A stretch of 6,671 bases of DNA from Spirochaetales bacterium (GCA_004525355.1 SPCK01000121.1:1-6671); one strand, 5' to 3'. Counted from the stretch's first letter, positions 1 to 6,186 are shown. The notes: generated by a model not told the origin, from the sequence alone. Numbers and translations are program-made.

Positions 1-109
1 CGCCGAGGGGGTAGCGAAGAAGCGTCGCGAAGCGACCTTCGTAGCGAGGGGGAGACTTCCCCCCTTATATTGCGCAATTATTCGAACTTAATACTTATAG
101 GAGGTTTTT
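1..109 (+). other. Leader region with two hairpins upstream of the cyclase gene
   Basis: This is the non-coding stretch in front of the first gene; its left end is cut by the window. Two potential hairpins are visible. The first has a lower stem CGAAG (15-19) with CTTCG (37-41), a 4-base bulge at 20-23 and an upper stem GTCGC (24-28) with GCGAC (32-36) around a GAA loop. The second is GGGGGA (48-53) with TCCCCC (58-63) around loop GACT. It is followed by a short AT-rich run (65-71) rather than a pure T tract, so it is at best a weak terminator for an upstream gene. The 5-mer AGCGA recurs at 13, 31 and 43, and GTAGCGA occurs at 11 and 41. A 10-base palindrome, ATTGCGCAAT, lies at 69-78. No convincing -35/-10 pair could be placed. 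The role (terminator, repeat element or 5' leader) is inference. Confidence 0.45.
99..104 (+). promoter_or_regulatory. Ribosome binding site of the cyclase gene
   Basis: A perfect AGGAGG sits 5 bases before the ATG at 110 and fixes that start over the in-frame ATG at 116, which would place the site 11 bases away. Confidence 0.85.
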
Positions 110-982
110 ATGAAGATGATCGATTTGACAATCCCATTGGGAATCGGAACGCCGCCTTGGCCCACCTATGAACCGCTTCAAGTCAAGTATTTCAAGCGGC
201 TCGCGCCCAACGGAGCCAACGGGCAACTGGTGACCCATTCCAACCACATCGGCACGCACCTGGACGGCGAGATCCATTTTTACACTCCGGGCAAAGACAT
301 CGCTTCACTTGACATGGATTTCCTCGTGCACGAGGGCGCCATCGTCGACCTGTCCGACATCGCGGGCGAATATGACGTGTACACATCGAGGATGGTCGAG
401 GAACGCGTCGAGGTCAAGGAAGGCGATATCCTGGTCATCCATACGGGTTTCCATCATTACGGTTGGGATCAGCCCACCGGCGACGAAATCCGCTACATGA
501 TCAAGCATCCCGGACCGGACCGTGAGTTTGCCGAATGGGCCAAGAAGAAGAAGTTGCGCTGGATAGGCGTGGACTGCGGCAGCGCCGATCACCCGATGAA
601 TACCAAGATCCGTGACTGGATGCCCAAGCAGGCCGCCGAGTGCGACCGTCACTTCAAGTCCAAATATGGCAAGACCCTGGACGAGGTGTTCAGCGAAGAT
701 AAATATCAGCTCATGCACATCGAGATGTTCAACGTTGGGCTCATCCATGCCGAATGCCTGGGCGGCGACATAGACCTGCTGCTGAACCAGCGCGCCACCA
801 TCGGTTGCTTCCCCTGGCGTTTCGTGGACGGAGAGTCAAGCATCGCCCGTATCGTCGCCATGGTGGATGACGACCGTTATGCCAAGCTCATGGAAAAGAA
901 GGCCAAGTGCGAACTGACCAAGTTCGGGGATATCGCCGGTTCCAAAGCCGCATGGCTCCACGAGGAAGCAAAGAAGAAATAA
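110..982 (+). CDS. Cyclase-family metal-dependent hydrolase (KynB-like)
   Basis: A 290-residue cytoplasmic protein of the cyclase / kynurenine formamidase-like superfamily, whose members use bound zinc or manganese to hydrolyse amides, imides or lactones. The family metal motif HxGTHxD...H is visible as H46-I-G-T-H50-L-D52 with H56 following. The proline usual two residues before the last His is Glu54 here. Other matching parts are TGFHHYGW (112-119), a VDCGSADHP segment (154-162) and a later H203...E215 pair, placed where the family has its second metal or catalytic residues. There is no signal peptide; the C-terminus is Lys-rich. The length is slightly above the 210-270 residues usual for KynB-type enzymes. 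The start is set by a perfect ribosome binding site. The CoA-transferase gene follows after 132 bases, and no tryptophan-degradation gene is nearby, so a kynurenine role is not supported. The family call is firm; the substrate is unknown. Confidence 0.88.
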   Translation: MKMIDLTIPLGIGTPPWPTYEPLQVKYFKRLAPNGANGQLVTHSNHIGTHLDGEIHFYTPGKDIASLDMDFLVHEGAIVDLSDIAGEYDVYTSRMVEERVEVKEGDILVIHTGFHHYGWDQPTGDEIRYMIKHPGPDREFAEWAKKKKLRWIGVDCGSADHPMNTKIRDWMPKQAAECDRHFKSKYGKTLDEVFSEDKYQLMHIEMFNVGLIHAECLGGDIDLLLNQRATIGCFPWRFVDGESSIARIVAMVDDDRYAKLMEKKAKCELTKFGDIAGSKAAWLHEEAKKK

Positions 983-993
983 CTCGAAATTCC

Positions 994-1090
994 GCCACGG
1001 AGACGCGGTACGATCCGAGCAGTGCGAAGGATCGCAGGGGTTCCAGGGGGCCGCGAGGATACTTGCGCCCCCCCGTGGTATTCTTTTTCC
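994..1090 (+). promoter_or_regulatory. Structured intergenic RNA: possible three-way junction with T tract
   Basis: The gap between the cyclase and CoA-transferase genes can fold into an unusually complete structure. The outer stem is GCCACGG (994-1000) with CCGTGGT (1073-1079). One inner arm is CGATCC (1011-1016) with GGATCG (1029-1034). The other is GGGGG (1046-1050) with CCCCC (1068-1072), extended by CGCGAG (1052-1057) with CTTGCG (1062-1067) around loop GATA, leaving C1051 bulged. The last arm abuts the outer stem with no linker. A T-rich run (TATTCTTTTT, 1079-1088) follows directly. This could be an intrinsic terminator or attenuator between the two genes, or a cis-acting regulatory RNA of the CoA-transferase. 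No known riboswitch class was recognised and no promoter pair was found here. The base pairing is read from the sequence; the function is inference. Confidence 0.4.
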
Positions 1091-1103
1091 AATCGCCAAT
1101 GCC

Positions 1104-1109
1104 AAGGAG
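1104..1109 (+). promoter_or_regulatory. Ribosome binding site of the CoA-transferase gene
   Basis: AAGGAG lies 5 bases before the ATG at 1115. It decides that start over an in-frame ATG at 1022, which would add 31 residues translated from the structured intergenic region and unlike anything in the family. Confidence 0.8.
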
Positions 1110-1114
1110 CTTAT

Positions 1115-2305
1115 ATGTCCAAGCCGCTTGAAGGAATCCGTGTCCTCGATCTGACCCGCGTTCTGGCAGGACCGTTCTGTACGATGATGCTGTCCGATCT
1201 GGGCGCTGAAATCATCAAGGTGGAGGTCCCGGGCACCGGAGACGACTCCAGGGCCTTCGGCCCGTTCAGGAACGGGAAGAGCCTCTACTTCATCAACATC
1301 AACCGGGGCAAAGAAAGCATCGCCATCGACCTCAAGACCGAGGCTGGCAAAAAGCTCCTCGTCGACCTGGCAAGGAAATGCGACGTAGTCGTCGAGAACT
1401 TCCGTCCCGGAACGATGGAGAAGCTGGGGCTCGGATGGGAGACCCTCAAAGCCGCCAACCCACGCCTGATCTATGCTGCGGTTTCGGGCTTCGGGCACAC
1501 CGGTCCGGATTCGACCCGCCCCGCGTACGACATCCTCGTCCAGGCGATGGGCGGCGTAATGAGCATCACCGGCTGGCCTGAATCGCCGCCGACGCGCGTT
1601 GGCATGTCGCTCGGCGACATCACAGCGGCGATCTTCTGCGCGACTGGTGTCACCACGGCGCTCTACCATAGGGAGAAGACCGGCGTCGGCGAGAAGGTCG
1701 ACATCGCGATGCTCGACTGCCAGTTGTCGATACTCGAGAACGCCCTCGTACGCTACCAGGTCGACGGCAAGCCGCCCGCCCCGATGGGGACGCGCCATCC
1801 GACCATCACCCCTTTCCAGGCCTTCCGTGCCAGCGACGGCTGGTTCGTCATCGGCGTCGGGAACGATGTTCTGTGGAAGAAGTTCTGCGACGTCGTCAAA
1901 CGCCCCGACCTCCTCGTCGATCCGCGCTTCACGACCAATGGCGACAGGACCAAGCACTACGACGACCTGATTCCCGAACTGGAGCGGATGCTTGAGACCA
2001 GGACCATCGAAGAATGGCTGGCCATGTTCGAGAAGGGGAGCGTTCCCGCGGCCCCGGTCAATACGGTCGACAAGGTGATGAAGAACAGGCAGCTAGCGGC
2101 TCGCAACATGTTCGTCACCGTCGAGGACGAGGAGGCGGGTTCCGTAACGATACCGGGAAACCCGATCAAGATGGAAAGCATCCCGGAGAGTCCGTCCAGG
2201 CCGCCCGCTCCTTCCATCGGAGAGCACACCGAAAGCATCCTGAAGACCGTACTCGGCCTCGCTGACGATGCCATTTCACGATTGCGCGAAGAAGGGGCCA
2301 TCTAG
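1115..2305 (+). CDS. Family III CoA-transferase (CaiB/BaiF type)
   Basis: A 396-residue cytoplasmic enzyme of the class III CoA-transferase family (formyl-CoA:oxalate transferase, CaiB, BaiF), which moves CoA from a donor thioester to a carboxylic acid. The N-terminus has the family hallmark LxGIRVLDLTRVLAGPF followed by LSDLGAEIIKVE (26-37). The segments VVVENFRPGT (91-100) and SGFGHTGP (124-131) follow. The catalytic aspartate is D168 in the GMSLGD motif, equivalent to the Asp that forms the acyl-anhydride intermediate in Frc. The C-terminal part holds the usual VPAAPVNT segment (310-317). The length is typical (380-430), so the gene looks intact. The amidase start lies 1 base after this stop, so the two are one transcript. 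The partner acid cannot be told from sequence; relatives act on oxalate, carnitine, succinate, mesaconate, glutarate and aromatic succinates. The family is certain, the substrate open. Confidence 0.93.
   Translation: MSKPLEGIRVLDLTRVLAGPFCTMMLSDLGAEIIKVEVPGTGDDSRAFGPFRNGKSLYFININRGKESIAIDLKTEAGKKLLVDLARKCDVVVENFRPGTMEKLGLGWETLKAANPRLIYAAVSGFGHTGPDSTRPAYDILVQAMGGVMSITGWPESPPTRVGMSLGDITAAIFCATGVTTALYHREKTGVGEKVDIAMLDCQLSILENALVRYQVDGKPPAPMGTRHPTITPFQAFRASDGWFVIGVGNDVLWKKFCDVVKRPDLLVDPRFTTNGDRTKHYDDLIPELERMLETRTIEEWLAMFEKGSVPAAPVNTVDKVMKNRQLAARNMFVTVEDEEAGSVTIPGNPIKMESIPESPSRPPAPSIGEHTESILKTVLGLADDAISRLREEGAI
2291..2297 (+). promoter_or_regulatory. Ribosome binding site of the amidase gene, inside the previous gene
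   Basis: GAAGGGG lies 9 bases before the ATG at 2307, within the last codons of the CoA-transferase gene. It supports this start over the in-frame ATG at 2268, which would overlap the upstream gene by 38 bases, and suggests translational coupling. Confidence 0.6.
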
Positions 2306-2306
2306 C

Positions 2307-3644
2307 ATGTCGAAGCCCGACCGTTTCATCCATCCGGAATCCCTGATTCCGTTGGTGAATGAACTGAGGAGCGGAAAGCTCAACCTGACCGCATACATCG
2401 AACGCGCCCTTGCCCGGATAGCCGAGGCTGAACCCAGAATCCAGGCTCTGTTGCCGGAAGAAGGGCGCCCAGAACGCCTGAAGTCGGAGGCGACCACGCT
2501 CGAGTCCCGTTTTCCCGACCCGGCCGGACGCCCGCCGCTTTTTGGCGTGCTTGTAGGAATCAAGGATATTTTCGCCACCGACGGATTCGAGACACGCGCC
2601 GGTTCCAGGCTACCGCCTGAATTGTTTCGCATGAAGGAAGGCCCTCTTGTGGCCGCCCTGAAACGGGCCGGTGCACTTGTGCTCGGCAAGACCGTTACAA
2701 CGGAATTCGCCTTCTTCGCGCCCGGTCCTACCGCAAACCCCTGGAACCCGGCCCACACCCCCGGAGGCTCCAGCTCCGGCTCGGCCGCCGCAGTCGCGGC
2801 TGGATATTGCTCTCTTGCCACCGGGACCCAGACAATCGGCTCAATTTCACGGCCGGCTGCCTTCTGCGGCATTGCCGGCTGGAAACCAAGCTATGAACGG
2901 ACCAGCAGGGCTGGTATCGTACCCTTCAGCCCATCCGTCGACCATGCAGGTCTGTTCGCAGCGGATGCGGCTGGTCTAGCGCTGGCCGCGCCACTGGTTA
3001 TACCCGACTGGAATGTACGCGCCTTCACCACCGCTCGCGATGGTCTGGCCGTACGCCCACTCGTCGCCCTCGTACCAGATGGGCAGTATCTGGAACAAAC
3101 GACGCCGGCCGCTCGAGCCGTTTTCGAACGGCAGATCGAATCGCTCGCTGGATCCGGCGTCGAGATACGGCGAATCATGGCACTGCCCGATATTGCCGCG
3201 ATCAACGCCAGGCATCGCCGCATATGCGCGGCCGATCTGGCTCGCGTGCACCGTTCGTGGTTTGCCGAGTACGAGGAACTGTACTCGACTACTACCGCCG
3301 ACCTTATCCACACGGGGCTGATGATTTCGGACGAGGAACTCGAGCGGGACAAGCGCGGTTGCCTCATGCTGCGCTCCGAGCTTGACCGCGCGTTGCAGGG
3401 CGCCGATTTCTGGCTATCGCCCGCCGCTCCGGGCCCGGCTCTGGCCGGCCTCTCTTCGACCGGGGACCCGGTCATGAACCTGCCTTGGACCCACGCTGGA
3501 GTACCCACGATTGCCATACCCGACGGCCTGTCCGATGACGGGCTTCCCCTCGGGCTCCAACTTGCGGGGTCCTTTGGCCACGATGAGAAATTACTTGCAA
3601 TTTCGATGGTCACCGAGAAGCTTCTGGCGGAAGCAAACGCATAG
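2307..3644 (+). CDS. Amidase-signature hydrolase
   Basis: A 445-residue cytoplasmic amidase-signature enzyme that hydrolyses a carboxamide to acid and ammonia (or amine). The Ser-cisSer-Lys triad can be placed: K86 in VGIKDIF, the cis-serine S155 in GGSSSGS (153-159) and the nucleophile S179 in GTQTIGS. The 24-residue spacing between the two serines equals that in fatty acid amide hydrolase. The conserved core continues with RPAAFCG (182-188) and GWKPS (191-195), and ends with the usual C-terminal NLPWTHAGVP and GLPLGLQLAG blocks. The nucleophile loop reads GTQTIGS rather than the common GTDTGGS, a change that may mark a subfamily. No gatB or gatC is nearby and the GTDTGGS loop is not kept, so a GatA role in Gln-tRNA formation is unlikely. 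The gene is 1 base downstream of the CoA-transferase. It may release the acid which that enzyme activates, but this is inference. Confidence 0.9.
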   Translation: MSKPDRFIHPESLIPLVNELRSGKLNLTAYIERALARIAEAEPRIQALLPEEGRPERLKSEATTLESRFPDPAGRPPLFGVLVGIKDIFATDGFETRAGSRLPPELFRMKEGPLVAALKRAGALVLGKTVTTEFAFFAPGPTANPWNPAHTPGGSSSGSAAAVAAGYCSLATGTQTIGSISRPAAFCGIAGWKPSYERTSRAGIVPFSPSVDHAGLFAADAAGLALAAPLVIPDWNVRAFTTARDGLAVRPLVALVPDGQYLEQTTPAARAVFERQIESLAGSGVEIRRIMALPDIAAINARHRRICAADLARVHRSWFAEYEELYSTTTADLIHTGLMISDEELERDKRGCLMLRSELDRALQGADFWLSPAAPGPALAGLSSTGDPVMNLPWTHAGVPTIAIPDGLSDDGLPLGLQLAGSFGHDEKLLAISMVTEKLLAEANA

Positions 3645-3683
3645 CAACTTTATATGGAAACGTACACGATACTCGTGCAGGAT

Positions 3684-3730
3684 AAAAAAAAGATCCTTTT
3701 GTAACCGCGGGTCCGCCGTTACAAAAGGAT
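3684..3730 (-). terminator. Intrinsic terminator of tRNA-Val
   Basis: On the minus strand a perfect 13-bp stem (3718-3730 with 3693-3705) has an inner GCGG/CCGC extension after one C-C mismatch. It is followed within 1-2 bases by eight Ts (complement of 3684-3691). It starts only 3 bases beyond the tRNA 3' end. In the plus direction no T tract follows the stem, so termination of the amidase transcript by this element is doubtful. Confidence 0.88.
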
Positions 3731-3733
3731 TGA

Positions 3734-3807
3734 TGGGCAGTATTGGAGTTGAACCAACGACCCCCAGTGTGTCATACTGGTGCTCTAACCAACTGAGCTA
3801 ACCGCCC
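3734..3807 (-). tRNA. tRNA-Val (anticodon GAC)
   Basis: A complete 74-base cloverleaf read on the minus strand. The acceptor stem GGGCGGT pairs with ACTGCCC (one G-U pair) and the discriminator base is A. The D arm is GCTC/GAGC. The anticodon stem CCAGT/ACTGG encloses the loop ATGACAC, giving anticodon GAC, which reads GUC and GUU valine codons. The T arm TTGG/CCAA, closed below by a G-U pair, encloses TTCAACT. The 3' CCA is not encoded (TCA follows), so it must be added by nucleotidyltransferase. The gene has its own promoter upstream and a terminator 3 bases downstream, so it is a single-gene unit, although read-through from cheY is possible. Confidence 0.96.
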
Positions 3808-3841
3808 GGAATGACCGGCAGGATATCCCCGACGGTGTGTA

Positions 3842-3871
3842 TTTATACCAAGAGGACACATGCCGTGTCAA
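3842..3871 (-). promoter_or_regulatory. Sigma70-like promoter of tRNA-Val
   Basis: On the minus strand a consensus -35 TTGACA (3866-3871) and a -10 TATAAA (3842-3847) are separated by 18 bases. The predicted transcription start is near 3835, about 28 bases before the tRNA 5' end. It lies in the 94-base gap between cheY and the tRNA. It gives the tRNA transcription independent of the chemotaxis operon. Confidence 0.75.
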
Positions 3872-3901
3872 GACAAGCGACGGTAGTATGCCATCCTCCC
3901 A

Positions 3902-4339
3902 CTACTTGGAAAGTACATGCTGGATCCGTTCCAAAACCTTTTTCCTGTCAAGCGGCTTGACGATATAATTCTTGGCTCCGGTCAGAAGCGCCTGCTTCAC
4001 CAAGTCCTGCTTACCCAAGGCACTGATCATTATCACTCGCGCCTTCTTGTCAAATTCAATGATTTTCTGTAGTGATGTCAAACCATCCATATTGGGCATG
4101 GTAATATCCATCGTTACCAGATCCACATTTGGGAAGAGTTCCTTGTATCGTTCATAGCCGATAAGCCCATCAGCGGCTTGCCCTATTACGTTATACCCTT
4201 CCGAAGTCAGTATCTGGGTTATCTGCTTGGCAACGAACATGGAATCATCCACCACCAAAATTCGGTACGGCGTGCCGTCGGGCTTGAGGCCTTCGGGTTT
4301 TCGTTCGTTGATGGACGGAAAATCTTCCTTCGTCTTCAT
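3902..4339 (-). CDS. Chemotaxis response regulator CheY
   Basis: A 145-residue single-domain receiver protein. Phosphorylated CheY binds the flagellar motor switch and changes rotation. The receiver fold begins near residue 25. The acidic pocket is D31-D32 (ILVVDDS), the phospho-acceptor is D78 in MDITMPNMDG, the switch residues are S106 (MISALG) and Y125, and the conserved lysine is K128 in VKP. All active-site residues are present and there is no output domain. About 24 hydrophilic residues precede the domain, longer than in enteric CheY (about 129 residues in total). The start at 4339 has CGGAGG 4 bases upstream; the further upstream in-frame ATG at 4414 would overlap cheX by 65 bases and is rejected. 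It is the last gene of the operon, 10 bases after cheX, the usual partner of spirochaete CheY. Confidence 0.95.
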   Translation of the reverse strand: MKTKEDFPSINERKPEGLKPDGTPYRILVVDDSMFVAKQITQILTSEGYNVIGQAADGLIGYERYKELFPNVDLVTMDITMPNMDGLTSLQKIIEFDKKARVIMISALGKQDLVKQALLTGAKNYIVKPLDRKKVLERIQHVLSK

Positions 4340-4349
4340 GTCGCCTCCG

Positions 4350-4814
4350 TCAAGCCCGTTCTCGAATGGCCACGTTGATTTCGACCTTGCCCTGGGGCGT
4401 TTCCATGGGAACAATCAGGGCTTCAACGTCTTGGTTACTTACTTCCATGTTCTCGCCGGTAAAGATCGCCGGCGGCGTCAGGTCGAAGCGAAATCCCAGC
4501 TCATGCAACTTTGTTACCGCCTGCGCAGTGATCATGTTGGCAAGCTCAGTAATCGTCGCCTTGACCAAGTCATCCATAGTCTTGAGATCTTCTCCATTCA
4601 TCGCGGACGCGATACTCAGGGCCGTTTTCTTGTCCATGTCGAACAGTACCCTGCCCTCCACGTCGCCTGCCAACCCTACGATGGCAGCCACGCCCATAAC
4701 CGGCATGGAGGTGGATTTGAGAAACAGTTCCCCGCGATGGACATCGGCCTGAAGCACTTCCTTCATTACATTGAAGGCGCTCTCGACGAATGGGTTGATA
4801 TATTCTACTCTCAT
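4350..4814 (-). CDS. CheX, CheY-phosphate phosphatase
   Basis: A 154-residue protein of the CheC/CheX/FliY phosphatase family that dephosphorylates CheY-P and so ends the signal. The CheX active-site signature is visible as E90-x-x-N93 in the helix TELANMITAQA, followed at about 20 residues by a proline pair (114-115). The E-x2-N pair is the same as in the Borrelia burgdorferi and Thermotoga CheX enzymes. CheX has one such helix where CheC has two, and only one is seen here. The start at 4814 has GGGAG 6 bases upstream (4821-4825) and lies 19 bases after the CheW-CheR stop. The cheX-cheY pair replaces the CheZ of enterobacteria. The length matches the family (about 150-160). Confidence 0.93.
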   Translation of the reverse strand: MRVEYINPFVESAFNVMKEVLQADVHRGELFLKSTSMPVMGVAAIVGLAGDVEGRVLFDMDKKTALSIASAMNGEDLKTMDDLVKATITELANMITAQAVTKLHELGFRFDLTPPAIFTGENMEVSNQDVEALIVPMETPQGKVEINVAIRERA

Positions 4815-4833
4815 GCCGTTCTCCCGTTCTTCA

Positions 4834-6186
4834 TTAATTGGATTCCTGGTGGAAACCTTTCACGTATACGGAAACCCCTGCCGAACCGGACCTGGCCCAG
4901 CCCTCGATGGGCATCGTCTCATTGCTGCCAAGGATAAGGGCCGCGCTTTCCTTGGCCTTTTCAATAAAATCAGCCAGAAGGTGCATCTGATCAGTTTCCT
5001 CCAGGAAAGAAACGGTATCACGACACAAGATCAGATCCACCGGCGGTATGGGATTGGCGTTCATGACATCGTGGAACTCGAAAAAGATCGAATCCCGGAG
5101 GTGCTGAATAAAGGTCCAGCCATTTCTTCCCTTGACCATGAAATCGCGATACATCTCGGGCACGTTCTCCATGTTGAACACCATATTGGGTGCCATGGAA
5201 ATAGCCAGAAGATCAGAATCGTTTGCCCAGATCTTGATCCTGGCTTCCGGATATGTCTTCTTGAGCAGGCAGGCCAGGGAATAGGATTCATAACCCTTAC
5301 CGCAGCCAGGATTCCAGATATTTATCCCCCGCGACTGGATCGCAGGTAAAGAAGCCATGACCCTGCTCGCGTACTCTTCCGACCACAATTCTCCCGTGCA
5401 ATTCGAGTAGAATGTTTCTAGAAACTGATTGGCTTCAGATTCGTCTTTAAGTTGAATATCAGTCGACGGACGAAGCTTCTTCCATTCAAGATAGCGGGCA
5501 TCAAACCAAGACTGATTAACACGGGAAACGGAAAATCGCTTGAACGCGGCGAGCGTCTCCTTGATGAAGTCCATGTTGACATCGGAGGAAGGTACGCGTC
5601 GCGCGGCCACGGTCACCCGTTCCGTTTGCGCCAGAGCCCTGCTATACGCGACTGGTTTGATGCTCTCCTGATCACCGTCTTCCGCATTTGGAGGCGCAAA
5701 AAGTTTTTCCACATTCAGGATGATATATAGCTTGCCCTGATTCTCGATAATTCCCTTGATATACTTCACGTTGATATCGCCGAAAATAGGATGGGGTGCC
5801 TGGATGCTGGTACTGGCTACCCCGACCACCTTGTCGATATTGTCAACGATCACGCCGAATACATGTTCCTCGATGCGCAGGATCAGAAGACTCTCGAGGG
5901 CAGTGTCGTCCTTACGCTCGGCCGGCAAGTGGAACATCACCCGGAGATCGATCACCGAGATTATGTCACCGCGCAGGTTGTACACGCCCCGCACGAAAGC
6001 ATCGGAATTGGGAACGTAGGTAAACCGACTGGCATGGGCGATTTCCTTGATGTTCATGATGTCTATGCCGTATTCCTTGCCCCCGAGGACGAAGGTGACC
6101 ATCTTGAAGTCTATCTTCTCGGCACGTTCCTTTTTTGCTTCCTGGCCCTTGCGGGCAGCCTGGTCTTCGGCAGTTTGTACACTCAT
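4834..6186 (-). CDS. CheW-CheR fusion chemotaxis protein
   Basis: A 450-residue two-domain cytoplasmic protein. After a charged tail (1-26), residues about 27-165 form a CheW domain, the adaptor that links CheA to receptors. Its landmarks are FVLGGKEYGIDI (32-43), NLRGDIISVIDLR (70-82) and KGIIENQGKLYIILN (144-158). A linker of about 40 residues leads to a CheR-like SAM methyltransferase domain (about 205-450). It shows IWNPGCGKGYESYSLA (290-305, SAM loop), IWANDSD (319-325), FHDVMN (371-376), DLILCRD (384-390) and a C-terminal LILGSNE (417-423). CheR normally methylates receptor glutamates, but several cofactor-contact residues are changed, so activity is uncertain. The gene lies between cheA (22-base gap) and cheX (19-base gap). 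Such fusions are typical of the spirochaete chemotaxis class. A GGGAG (6197-6201) 10 bases before the ATG is a plausible but loose ribosome binding site. Confidence 0.92.
   Translation of the reverse strand: MSVQTAEDQAARKGQEAKKERAEKIDFKMVTFVLGGKEYGIDIMNIKEIAHASRFTYVPNSDAFVRGVYNLRGDIISVIDLRVMFHLPAERKDDTALESLLILRIEEHVFGVIVDNIDKVVGVASTSIQAPHPIFGDINVKYIKGIIENQGKLYIILNVEKLFAPPNAEDGDQESIKPVAYSRALAQTERVTVAARRVPSSDVNMDFIKETLAAFKRFSVSRVNQSWFDARYLEWKKLRPSTDIQLKDESEANQFLETFYSNCTGELWSEEYASRVMASLPAIQSRGINIWNPGCGKGYESYSLACLLKKTYPEARIKIWANDSDLLAISMAPNMVFNMENVPEMYRDFMVKGRNGWTFIQHLRDSIFFEFHDVMNANPIPPVDLILCRDTVSFLEETDQMHLLADFIEKAKESAALILGSNETMPIEGWARSGSAGVSVYVKGFHQESN

Noticed and set aside
70..97. Possible promoter TTGCGC / TACTTA before the cyclase gene
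   Set aside because: The match is poor and transcription would begin within the ribosome binding site.
1022..1114. Upstream ATG extending the CoA-transferase by 31 residues
   Set aside because: The extra residues come from the structured gap, and a good ribosome binding site sits before the ATG at 1115, where family homology begins.
836..1957. 373-residue open frame on the minus strand
   Set aside because: It lies antisense to the cyclase end and the CoA-transferase, shows no recognisable family, and is explained by the GC-biased third positions of the real gene.
2307..3644. Amidase as GatA of the tRNA-dependent amidotransferase
   Set aside because: No gatB or gatC nearby, the nucleophile loop differs from GatA, and the context is catabolic.
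3665..3677. Small hairpin CACGA/TCGTG after the amidase stop
   Set aside because: Five pairs with a 3-base loop, followed by an A-rich and not a T-rich stretch on the plus strand; not a credible plus-strand terminator.
3883..3905. Small hairpin at the end of cheY (GTAGT/ACTAC)
   Set aside because: Only 5 bp with a 13-base loop and no T tract, so it is not a credible terminator.
4340..4414. Upstream ATG extending CheY by 25 residues
   Set aside because: It would lie inside cheX and has no ribosome binding site; GGAGG before 4339 fits better.
4227..4937. 236-residue open frame on the plus strand
   Set aside because: It is the shadow of cheX, cheY and the end of the CheW-CheR gene, all of which have clear family motifs.
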